A DNA stretch of 64,000 bases from CAVWGP01 sp963754645. GTDB taxonomy: Bacteria > Pseudomonadota > Alphaproteobacteria > Bin65. The stretch is from contig CAVWGP010000011.1 of the NCBI GenBank assembly GCA_963754645.1, forward strand, positions 62,001 to 126,000, given 5' to 3'. The notes beneath the pieces are model-generated. The model was not told the DNA's origin and did no database searches. It saw nothing but the letters and a program-made list of their open reading frames with translations. The position numbers and the translations under genes are program-made. Positions 25,050 through 33,732 of the stretch are shown here, piece after piece (position 1 is the first letter of the stretch; each line of letters starts with the position of its first letter).

Positions 25050-26093
25050 ATGTCGGAGCAACGCACCAAGCCAACTTCGAACTCGGCGCCCCATGCGGAT
25101 GGCGACGTGGGTCGGGCATGGGGCCGGAATGTCCAGAGAGAGCCCCCCGCCAATGCACCTGGCGAAGTGCTCGAAGCCGCTATCACAGCCCTTCGTCCCG
25201 GGGCCGAACTCAGGCTGGCGCTGGCGCGCGGCGGATTCACCGAACTGGACTTCAGCTTTTGGGAGGCGGAGCGCGCGCTGCACGCGATTCATCGTGCCGG
25301 ACGGCCGCCGCATTTTACGCCATCGCTGCTCTCGGATGTTCGCCGGCTGCACCGCATCATCGCCGATGCGTTCGCCCGCCGCACCGGCCAGGATGAGCCG
25401 CTGCGCTACCTCGTGTGGCGCTCGCACCACGAGGGCGTTTACAATCTGGGCGGCGACCTCGACCTCATCAGCGGCTATATCGCGAGCAAGGACAAGTCTT
25501 CGCTGACGGACTATGCGCGGGCTTGCGTCGAGACTTGCTTCGACAATGCGATGAAAGGCGGCGCGCCGATCGTGTCGATGGCGCTGGTGGAAGGCACCGC
25601 GCTGGGCGGCGGATTTGAATCGGCGCTATCGAACGACATCATCGTGGCCGAAAAGCGCGCGCGCTTCGGTTTTCCTGAAATTCTGTTCGGTCTGTTTCCC
25701 GGCATGGGGGCTTATACGTTTCTCGCGCGCCGCGCCGGGCCGAAACTGGCCGAGCAAATGATCTTCAGCGGCAAAATCTATACCGCCACCGAGCTCGCGG
25801 CGTTCGGCATTGTCGATATTCTTGCCGAAGACGGTGACGGCGAAGCGGCCGTTCGGCGCCAGATCCAGTCCGTGGGCCGGCACTTCGCCGCACACCGCTC
25901 GATCTATCGCGTGCGGCGCAATTTCAACCCGGTGACGCTCGACGAAATGATGGATGTCGCGAGCGCCTGGGTGGACACAGCCCTGCGGCTCGACGATCAA
26001 GACCTGAAACGCATGCGCCGTCTGCTGAGCATGCAGATGCGGCGGCGCGCCGCGGATCCGGGCGCGGAGCTAGCGAAAAGCAGCCGCGCCTAG
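25050..26093 (+). CDS. rpfF: RpfF-type DSF synthase (crotonase fold)
   Basis: RpfF makes cis-2-unsaturated fatty acid signals (DSF) from acyl-ACP. The 347-residue protein carries the RpfF block in full: VYNLGGDLDLI (131-140), the catalytic glutamates in ALGGGFE (Glu190) and GFPE (Glu210), spaced 20 residues apart like Glu141 and Glu161 of Xanthomonas RpfF, and ILFGLFPGMGAYTFLARRAGPKLAEQMI. These separate it from ordinary enoyl-CoA hydratases. About 30 extra N-terminal residues are low in complexity. It converges on the RpfC-like kinase gene with 13 bases between, the same arrangement as in Xanthomonas. I am confident of the family; the exact signal chain is unknown. Confidence 0.9.
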   Translation: MSEQRTKPTSNSAPHADGDVGRAWGRNVQREPPANAPGEVLEAAITALRPGAELRLALARGGFTELDFSFWEAERALHAIHRAGRPPHFTPSLLSDVRRLHRIIADAFARRTGQDEPLRYLVWRSHHEGVYNLGGDLDLISGYIASKDKSSLTDYARACVETCFDNAMKGGAPIVSMALVEGTALGGGFESALSNDIIVAEKRARFGFPEILFGLFPGMGAYTFLARRAGPKLAEQMIFSGKIYTATELAAFGIVDILAEDGDGEAAVRRQIQSVGRHFAAHRSIYRVRRNFNPVTLDEMMDVASAWVDTALRLDDQDLKRMRRLLSMQMRRRAADPGAELAKSSRA

Positions 26094-26106
26094 CGTTGCC
26101 GGCGCC

Positions 26107-28963
26107 TCAATTCGCGCGCTTGCGAAGTCCGCTCTCCGCCTCGCGGCGCAACTGCTCGGCGGCGAGCCGATACTCGCGACGCAGCTCGGCGCCGCGCTCC
26201 GCACCGGCCTCGGCCAATTGCCCGCGCGACAGCTTGCCGAGCGCCACGCACAGCATATGCAGGCGGCGCGCCCCGAAATGGGCAGCGCTGCTACGCAACG
26301 CATGGGTACGGGACCGTACGTCTTCGACATCGGCGCGCGCGATCGCATCCGCGATGCTGCACACCATCTGCTCCGATTCGACAAGAAAATCCTCGACGAG
26401 CGACTCGAAGAAACCGCCGCTATCGTCGAGTTTGCGCAGCGCTTCGATCGAAGACGGATCGATGACAGGCAATTGAGCCGGCTGCCGGTGGGCCACAACC
26501 TTGCCGCTGAATGCGTCACGGGCACTGGTGGCGGCGGTCGCAGTGGGCGCATCGGCCTCGCCCGCCGATGGCACCGGCGCCGCGGCGCTCACTTGCACGA
26601 TCACGCGCACCAGTTCGTCGACCTCGACCGGCTTCAGCAGCACGTCGTCCATGCCGGCATCGCGGCAGCGCGCGCGCATTTCGGGCGTCGCGTCGGCCGT
26701 CAAGGCGACGATCGGAAGATGCGCGTCGCCGATATGGCCGAAGCGATAGAGCTTGGTCGCCTCGATTCCATTCAATTCCGGCATGTTGATATCCATAAGG
26801 ACAACGTCGAAACGCTGCCGCTCAAGTTCGTCGAGCGCCTCCTCGCCATTCGCGACGAGCGTGGCTTGGTGCCCGGCCGACTCGAGAATGCGCCCGATCA
26901 ATCGCCGATTGACAAGATTGTCCTCCGCGACGAGCACGCGGCAAACGCGCTTCACCGCGCTCGCCGGCGCGGGCGCCGGCGAGCCGGACTCGCGCCGCGC
27001 CGAAACGCCCAGAGCGATCAGGTCGGCCGCGTATAGCAGCGCTGGCAGCGCGCGCCCGCAATCCGCGAGCGGAACCATGGAGAAAAACTCGAAGCGGTCG
27101 GGTCCGGTATCGGCGCCTGACGGCGCCTCCGGTTCGAGCATGATGAAGATCGGCGTCATGGTCGGCAGTGCTTCGCGGACCGACTGAACGAAGCCCACGC
27201 GGCTCATCCCAAGGCTCGACGGCATGGCAACGATGGTCGGCCGCGTCGCATTGCCGAGCGCGAGCTTCGCCGCGGCGGCGAAAGCGCCGAAATCGCGTAT
27301 TGCCACCGGACTGCCGCCGCACTGCGCGATCGCCGCGGAGGCCGTATCCACGAATGCCTCGCTCGCGCCCACGACGAGGTGGCGCTCGCCGGCGGACAGC
27401 CGGCTGCTGCGCACCGCTTCGTTCGATTCGGCGACCGGAATTTCGACGGTGAACACGCTGCCGCGTCCGACTTCGCTTTCCGCGCGAACCGAGCCGCCCA
27501 TGACTTCGGCGAGCTGCTTGACGATCGAAAGCCCGAGTCCGGTTCCGCCGAAGCGCCGACCGATCGTTTCGTCGGCCTGCCGGAAGCTTTCAAAGACGAT
27601 ACCCAACTTGTCTTGCGGTATGCCGATCCCGGTATCGCCAACCTCAACGCGGAGATAGCTTGAACCGCCGCCGCGCCGGCCGATCGCGACCCAGACACGG
27701 CCTTTTTCGGTGAACTTGATCGCATTGCCGACCAGATTGATGGCGATGTTCCGGAGATGACCGACATCGCCGACCAAGCCGACCGGTGTTCCGGAATCCA
27801 TATGGATCGAAAACTGAATTCCCTTGATTTCGGGCCTGGAGCCGGAACATCGCGTCGATCTCGGCGGCGAGCACGGCAAGGTCGAACGGTGTCAGGCTCG
27901 CGCCGACGCGGCCGGACTCGAGTTTCGAGAATTCGAGGATGGTGTTGATCTGCGCCAGCAGGGCCCGGCCGGCACTCCGGATACCGCGCGCCATGGCGCG
28001 CTGATCGTTGTCGAGCGCTGTTTGACGGAGCAGGCCGCTATTGCCGATGATGGTGTTGAGCGGCGTACGCAGTTCGTGGCTCATCGTCGCAAGAAAGCGG
28101 GATTTGGCCAGGCTCGCTTTCTCGGCCTCGGCTTTGGCGGTGTGCAGCATGGCAATGAGATTCGCGCAGTAGATTGGAATGGCGATGAGAGTCAGCAGCA
28201 GGCCCGCAACCACGGCGCCGTGCTGGCTCCAAAAGGGCGACGCGAGCCCGACCAGGGTGAATCCGACAATGCTCAATACCGCCGAAATCCGAAGATACGG
28301 CAAGCCAAAGCGGAATCCGCAGCCGAGCGTGGCCCAAAGATAAAGTCCGAAGAACGGCGATGTTTGCTCGCCGCCGAGATAGAGCACGACGCTGATGCTG
28401 GAAATATCGAAAATATTGCCCAGCACGCGACGTGCGCGATTGGCGGATGGCTGAAAGACCAGCCAGATCAGGAGGCCTGCGGCCAACACATAGGTCAGCG
28501 AAGACGCGTAGATGATCGCGGAGAACACCGAACGGTCTTTCACGCCGGCGGCGAGGAGGATCAGCAGATAGGCATAGATGACGGCCGCCATGCCGAGCCG
28601 GACTTGAATCTGCTGGTGTTCCGAATCAAGGCGGCGCGCAAACATTTCCGCGAGACGCGCAATCGGAATGCGCCGGATTCGGTGCAGCAGAGGCAGCGGC
28701 AGTAGTAGTAGCAGCGCGAACAATAGCCACCCGAGAATCGGCAACCCGTCATCGTCCGCTCCATGCAGCAGCGTGAAGAAGTGAACGATGACGCTAAGGC
28801 ACCAGCTCAGGAGCAGAAGGGCAACGATCCATGGCGCCTTCGCGAACGCGCGCGGCGGTGTGCCGATTCGAGGCGCGGTCCTAGCGTTGTCCATCAAGGG
28901 AGTGCGCTCCATGCCCAACTTCGGCTTGGCACCACCACGTCGTTCGACAGTCGGACCTTGCAT
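26107..28963 (-). CDS. rpfC: RpfC-like hybrid sensor histidine kinase (one frameshift)
   Basis: After repair of one extra base near 27819-27820 the protein has about 952 residues. Order: 7-8 membrane helices (about 45-275, ending FFGLYLWATLGCGFRFG and LIAIPIYCANLIAML), HisKA with SHELRTPLN (His near 296), HATPase (NLVGNAIKFTEKG, GDTGIGIP, GGTGLGLSIVKQL), a degenerate receiver-like region (about 520-650), a true receiver (VLVAEDN, phospho-Asp near 724 in VLMDINMPELNG) and an HPt domain (THALRSSAAHFGA, near 890). This order and the sensor sequence match Xanthomonas RpfC, the DSF receptor. It converges on rpfF. The start is uncertain (GTG 28981, ATG 28963 or 28894). The frameshift is probably a sequence error. 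Confidence 0.85.
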
Positions 28964-29020
28964 GGTGCGCGAAAAAATCACCAGGGAGCGGGAAAATGCG
29001 CGCCCACTCTGTTCCGCAAT

Positions 29021-29048
29021 GGTTAGCCAAAACCTAACCCGTTAGGTT
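29021..29048. promoter_or_regulatory. Nested GGTTAG inverted repeats upstream of the RpfC-like gene
   Basis: A perfect palindrome AACCTAAC-CC-GTTAGGTT occupies 29031-29048. A third half-site GGTTAG at 29021-29026 pairs with CTAACC at 29034-29039. They lie between the end of the receiver-kinase gene and the start of the RpfC-like gene. There is no T-run, so an operator is more likely than a terminator. Confidence 0.5.
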
Positions 29049-29100
29049 AATGCAATGATTATTCCGCGCCGCGCCGTGCCGTGCTGGCGTGTGCCGTCGC

Positions 29101-30225
29101 CTATTGGGCAGCGGCCAGCAGCGCGCTCGGAACTGGCATGCGGATGATGGCGCGCGTTCCGTGGCCCTTGGTGCTTTCGATCATGAGCCAGCCTCGATGC
29201 GCGGTGACAATTTCCGAGGCGATCGACAAGCCAAGCCCGGCGCCCTGGAAGCGCTTGCGCAACGGATCGCCCGAAACTTGGCCGAAGCGCGAGAGCGCCA
29301 AGGGGATTTCCTCGGCCGACATGCCGATACCCGTATCGGCGACAACGAGGTCGATCGTCTCGTCCGATGGCGCGCAAGATAGCGTAACCTTGCCGCCGGC
29401 CGGTGTGAATTTGAGCGCATTCGACAGGAGATTCAGCAACACCTGCTTGATCTGAGTAACGTCGCCGAGAATGTAGGGCGTGTCGTTCGGGTACGAGCTT
29501 TCCAGCGCGATTTTTGCCTGCTTGGCGGCCGGCTGGATCATGCGCGCCACGCCTTCGAGCAGGGGAACGACCGCGAGCATTGCGCGCTCGCCGCCGAGCT
29601 TGCCTTCTTCGATGCGCGCAATGTCGAGAATGTTCTGAATGACCTCGCGCAAATGATTGGCGCTCGAAACGATGTCGCTTGCATATTCCTTGTACTTGCC
29701 GACCCCGACCGGGCCGAGGATCTCGCCCTGGATCATCTCGGAAAAGCCGATGATGGCATTGAGCGGCGTGCGCAATTCGTGGCTCATATTGGCGAGAAAG
29801 ACCGTCTTGGCTTCGTTCGCCCGCTCGGCCACCTCGCGCGCCGCGATGTTGCGGCGCAGCGCCAAAAGGTTGCGCGCGCGCACGATGAATTCATGATGAT
29901 CGACGGGACTCGACAAGAAGTCAGTGGCGCCCAATTCGAGCGCGAGATAGCGATGCTCGCGATCCTCGTAGGCCGTGACGATGATGACCGGAATCTCGGC
30001 GCAGCCGGCCACCTTGCGAAAAGCGGCGACGAACTCGGCGCCGTTCATGCCCGGCATGTTGAAATCGGAAAAAACCAGATCCGGCCGGCTTGCTTTCGCC
30101 GAAGCGAGCGCGTCATTGCCGCTGGCGAAACTCTGGACGCGCACGCCGGCTTCCACCGACTCCGCAAGCTTCGCGAGAATCCGCCGGTTGGTGCTGCGGT
30201 CGTCGACGATCAAGATCGTTGTCAT
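29101..30225 (-). CDS. Response regulator-histidine kinase in the rpfG position
   Basis: A soluble 374-residue protein. Residues 1-120 are a receiver domain (TILIVDDRSTNRRIL, phospho-Asp54 in VFSDFNMPGMNG, Thr84 in IIVTAY) that resembles the RpfG receiver. The usual Lys is replaced (DFLSSPVD, Ser106), which may alter signalling. Residues 138-205 are HisKA (ANMSHELRTPLNAIIGFSEM, His149) and 250-365 HATPase (NLLSNALKFTPAGG, DTGIGMS, GAGLGLSIASE). RpfG has an HD-GYP domain here instead. No membrane helix is seen. ATG 30225 has GGAAG before it; GTG 30243 is an alternative. It precedes the RpfC-like gene on the same strand by about 120-140 bases, as rpfG precedes rpfC in the rpfGHC operon. Confidence 0.88.
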   Translation of the reverse strand: MTTILIVDDRSTNRRILAKLAESVEAGVRVQSFASGNDALASAKASRPDLVFSDFNMPGMNGAEFVAAFRKVAGCAEIPVIIVTAYEDREHRYLALELGATDFLSSPVDHHEFIVRARNLLALRRNIAAREVAERANEAKTVFLANMSHELRTPLNAIIGFSEMIQGEILGPVGVGKYKEYASDIVSSANHLREVIQNILDIARIEEGKLGGERAMLAVVPLLEGVARMIQPAAKQAKIALESSYPNDTPYILGDVTQIKQVLLNLLSNALKFTPAGGKVTLSCAPSDETIDLVVADTGIGMSAEEIPLALSRFGQVSGDPLRKRFQGAGLGLSIASEIVTAHRGWLMIESTKGHGTRAIIRMPVPSALLAAAQ

Positions 30226-30328
30226 TGGCTTCCGCCATGCCACTGTGGGTCGATTCCCCAGCTGGCGATCGAAACTAGCCGATGATGGTTAAGCGATCGT
30301 AAACGATTTGGGCCTGGCAGTTCGCGGC

Positions 30329-32611
30329 CTAACGTGGCCGCAGCTCGATTCGCGACTTCGCCTGCGCCCGCACGGTTTCCAGGCGAAGCGGCAAGTCGAT
30401 ATACCGGCCGTCCTGCCAGAGATCGATCTGATCGAGCGCCGTGGTGCTGCCGATCCAGCCATCCTGCCCACCAAGCAGCACGACTTCGGTGCGATCGGGA
30501 TCGGCCATGTCGGCGACGAACCGCGCCTGCTGGCCGTAGCGCGTGAAATGGCGCTGGTCGGTGCTGTTATGTGCGGTTTTCATCAGCGCTTCGGTGCTCC
30601 CCGCCGCCGGCAGATCGCCAAAGCGATAGCGCCCGCCGATCACCGGCGCGAACGCCAGCGCGTGAGCAAGGCCAAGGCGGTGCATGTCGCCCCATGTCTT
30701 GTGGCGGTCGAGCCGGCCAGCCGCAGCCGCCAGTGCCGCCGTCAAGTTTTGCTTCAGCATGGCCGGCGGAATTGTCGCAATGTCTTCCAAGAGCAGCCGC
30801 GGCATGGCCGCGATGGTGAACATGGTCTCGGCCGCGTCGGCGCCGTAGCGCGCCACGTAGTACGATTGCTGGAAATGGTGGTGGAATAGCTCGAAGGCGA
30901 CGGGCTCCCGCGCCTCGGCGCGGTAGTGCCCGTCCCACCGCGCCATCATCTCGACAATACGGCGCGCCTCGGGCGTTGCGGCCGCAAGCGCGCCACTGCG
31001 CTCGATGGCGGCGACATAGGCGTCGCGCAATTGCACGGAAGAGCGCACATAGACATCGCGCTGCAGCGCGCGGAGATTGTCGAGCGAAACCTTGCCGCTG
31101 CCGCCCATGAGTTCGTTCATGCGCAGCATGCGGTCGTCCGCCGAATAGACATAGCCGACGGGAAACGGCGTTGCGGTGGGCCGGTTGTTTGCCGAAGCGA
31201 GAAAGCCGGATTTGGGATTGTAGGCGAACGGCAATTGCGACGTCGTCGCGATCTTGCGCCATTGCGAGTCTGGATCGGCCGGATCGAGGATGATGTCCGG
31301 CGGGGCGCGGCGCGCGCGGATCGGCAGCATCGTGGCCATGGCCTGGCCGATATTTCCCTGGCGGTCGGCATAGACCATGTTCTGCGCCGATACCGCGAAG
31401 GTTTCGAACGCGGCGCGGAACTCTACCCAATTGCGCGCGCGCTGGGCCTTGAGCATCGCGGTGATCTCGTCGCCGCGTTCGTGGCCGATCCAGCGCAATG
31501 CGAAGGGCGGCTTATCGCCCCAGTTGAGCAGCGGCGCATCGGACATGATGGGCCCAAGCGCCGTCTCGCGGATCGTAATCGCGCGGTCGCGCCACCAGCG
31601 CACCTTGATCGTTTCGCTGCGCGTCGAGACTGCCGAGATTTTCGAAACGTCGAACAGGTCGCTCGACGCGGCGCGCATATTCGTGCCGCCCCAGGCGATC
31701 TCGGCGTTGCGGCCGACGCCGACGATCGGCACGCCGGGAATCATCAAGCCCACGGCGTGATAGGATGGCGATTTGATGCCGGCAATGAGCCATAGATTCG
31801 GCATCTGGATGCCGAGATGCGGATCGGCCGCGAGCAGCGCGGCGCCGCTGGCGCTCTTGGACCCGGCGACGACGAGCGCGTTGCTGCCGCTGCGCGAATG
31901 ACCGGCGAGGAGATGCTTCAGCATCTCGGCTTGATCGCCCGCATTGAAACTGGCGACCGAATCGCCGCCGACTTTGAGGATGCGCGTCCAGATCTCCGGC
32001 CAATCGGGCCGCGCGCGCAGCTTGAGCAGCGAGAAATAGCCGAGCCAGTTGATGTCGGTTCCGGCGAGGCGGCCCACCGTCAGCACGTCGCGGATCGTCC
32101 AAGGCTCGCGTGTCAGCGCCAGGACGGCGAATTCGTGCGGCAGATTTTCGTCCGCCAGCCGCTCCTGATAGAGGTTGATGCCGCGCACGAACGCGGCCAG
32201 GAAGCCGCGCGTCTCGGCCGGCATCGCGGCTTCGAATTGCGCGGCGCCGCGGCCGAAATTGAGGATGCGCAGCGCGTGATCGACGTCGGTCGCGACCGGC
32301 CCGGCCGATTCGGCGACGCGGCCCTGGGCGATACGGCGCATCACCGTCATCTGCGCCAGGCGCAAATGGGCATGCACCAGGCCCAGCGCGAAGGCGAGAT
32401 CCTCGTCATGCGCCGCCTCGATGAACGGCACTTGATGTTCGTTCCAATAGATCTGCACCGGGCGCTGAAGGGGCAAATCGTTGCGCGGGAAAAGTTTCAA
32501 GCGATCGTCGAGCGAGGCCTGCCCGGGAAGCGGCGTCAGCAGCGCGCAACCGGAGAGCAAGGCGCCGCTGAACAGCGCGGCCAGCAGCAGCGGCACGCGC
32601 GCTATGGTCAC
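30329..32611 (-). CDS. Penicillin/AHL acylase family lipoprotein (Ntn hydrolase)
   Basis: A 760-residue precursor of the penicillin G acylase family (N-terminal nucleophile). The lipobox LSGC puts a lipid on Cys22. The alpha-beta cleavage site gives Ser243 as nucleophile (RSGSNALVVAGSKSASG), and the following SAALLAADPHL, GLMIPGVPIVGVGRN and AWGGTNMRA match PvdQ/QuiP-like acylases. It would hydrolyse amides such as beta-lactams or acyl-homoserine lactones at the cell surface. GTG 32611 overlaps the dusA stop as GTGA, so it is coupled to dusA. It lies just upstream of the DSF signalling genes on the same strand. Substrate is not determined; members also cleave peptides and other acyl amides. 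Confidence 0.88.
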   Translation of the reverse strand: MTIARVPLLLAALFSGALLSGCALLTPLPGQASLDDRLKLFPRNDLPLQRPVQIYWNEHQVPFIEAAHDEDLAFALGLVHAHLRLAQMTVMRRIAQGRVAESAGPVATDVDHALRILNFGRGAAQFEAAMPAETRGFLAAFVRGINLYQERLADENLPHEFAVLALTREPWTIRDVLTVGRLAGTDINWLGYFSLLKLRARPDWPEIWTRILKVGGDSVASFNAGDQAEMLKHLLAGHSRSGSNALVVAGSKSASGAALLAADPHLGIQMPNLWLIAGIKSPSYHAVGLMIPGVPIVGVGRNAEIAWGGTNMRAASSDLFDVSKISAVSTRSETIKVRWWRDRAITIRETALGPIMSDAPLLNWGDKPPFALRWIGHERGDEITAMLKAQRARNWVEFRAAFETFAVSAQNMVYADRQGNIGQAMATMLPIRARRAPPDIILDPADPDSQWRKIATTSQLPFAYNPKSGFLASANNRPTATPFPVGYVYSADDRMLRMNELMGGSGKVSLDNLRALQRDVYVRSSVQLRDAYVAAIERSGALAAATPEARRIVEMMARWDGHYRAEAREPVAFELFHHHFQQSYYVARYGADAAETMFTIAAMPRLLLEDIATIPPAMLKQNLTAALAAAAGRLDRHKTWGDMHRLGLAHALAFAPVIGGRYRFGDLPAAGSTEALMKTAHNSTDQRHFTRYGQQARFVADMADPDRTEVVLLGGQDGWIGSTTALDQIDLWQDGRYIDLPLRLETVRAQAKSRIELRPR

Positions 32612-33612
32612 GCCGCGACCTGCTCCAGTGCCGCGGCCCGGACGCCCATGACCATCCTGAGGCCGCTTTCGACGACGCCGAGGCCGGCGCCCGGCTTATG
32701 GATGTTCTCGGACAAATGCCGGCGCCACAGGCGCCCGCCGGGCTGGCCGTGAAACAGCGGAATCAGCGGCTTGACCAGCGGCGCCAACGGTACGCCTTCG
32801 CGCCGCCTTGCCGCGATATAGGGCAGATAGGCGCGCACCACGTCCTCGCGCTCCGGCAACGGGCGGTTGCCGCCGAAGATGCGCCGGTCGACTTCCGCCA
32901 AAATATAGGGCGTGTCGTAAGCCGCGCGGCCGATCATCACACCGTCGAGCCGGCCCATGCCGATATGCCGCAGCGCCGCATCGAGGCTCAGCAATCCGCC
33001 GTTCAAGACGATGGTCAGCTCCGGAAACTCCGCCTTGAGCCGGTACACGGTTTCGTAGTGCAGCGGTGGAATTTCGCGATTTTCCTTGGGCGATAGGCCG
33101 GAGAGCCAGGCCTTGCGCGCGTGGACGATGAACACGCCGCATCCCGCATCGCGCACCTGGCGCACGAAGCCGGCGAGATGCTCGAAACTGTCGAGCTTGT
33201 CGATGCCGATCCGTGTCTTGACGGTGACGGGCAACTTGGTCGCCCGGCGCATGGCGGCAACGCAGGCCGCAACGACCTCGGGCTCGGCCATCAGGCAGGC
33301 GCCGAAGCGCCCGGCCTGCACTCGGAGGCTGGGGCAGCCGACATTGATATTGATCTCGTCGTAGCCCAGCGCTTCGGCGAGGCGGGCGCATTGGCTCATC
33401 GCGGCGGGGTCGGCGCCGCCGAGCTGCAGCGCGAGCGGATGCTCCGACGCATCGAAACCCAGCAGCCGCGCGCGATCGCCGCGCAGCACGGCGTCGGTCG
33501 TTAGCATTTCGGTGTAAAGCAGTGCACGCGCCGACAGCAGCCGCGCCAGGAACCGATAATGCCGGTCGGTGCAGTCCATCATCGGCGCAACGCTGAAGCG
33601 GTAGTCGATCAT
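32608..33612 (-). CDS. dusA: tRNA-dihydrouridine(20/20a) synthase DusA
   Basis: The flavoenzyme reduces uridine 20/20a in the tRNA D-loop with FMN and NADPH. The 334-residue protein starts FSVAPMMDCTDRHYRFLARLL, has the catalytic Cys in NVGCPSLRVQAGRFGACLMAEPEVV, the FMN/tRNA region VKTRIGIDKLDSFEHL, FIVHARKAWLSGLSPKENREIPPLHY (a DusA mark) and MIGRAAYDTPYIL. The frame stays open upstream to 34182, but that part is not protein-like. I chose ATG 33612 (MIDYRFSVAP); ATG 33624 adds four residues. It overlaps the acylase start. Confidence 0.94.
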   Translation of the reverse strand: MIDYRFSVAPMMDCTDRHYRFLARLLSARALLYTEMLTTDAVLRGDRARLLGFDASEHPLALQLGGADPAAMSQCARLAEALGYDEININVGCPSLRVQAGRFGACLMAEPEVVAACVAAMRRATKLPVTVKTRIGIDKLDSFEHLAGFVRQVRDAGCGVFIVHARKAWLSGLSPKENREIPPLHYETVYRLKAEFPELTIVLNGGLLSLDAALRHIGMGRLDGVMIGRAAYDTPYILAEVDRRIFGGNRPLPEREDVVRAYLPYIAARRREGVPLAPLVKPLIPLFHGQPGGRLWRRHLSENIHKPGAGLGVVESGLRMVMGVRAAALEQVAA

Positions 33613-33732
33613 GGCCGGACTCATACAAGGAGCCGGGCGCGGAAACCAGCGGCCAATTTCTTGCGGAAAGCCATGTCCGCTGCTTGCAAAGCATGGTAAA
33701 TCGCGCCTGCGCGACACGAGGAGGTCGAGGAC

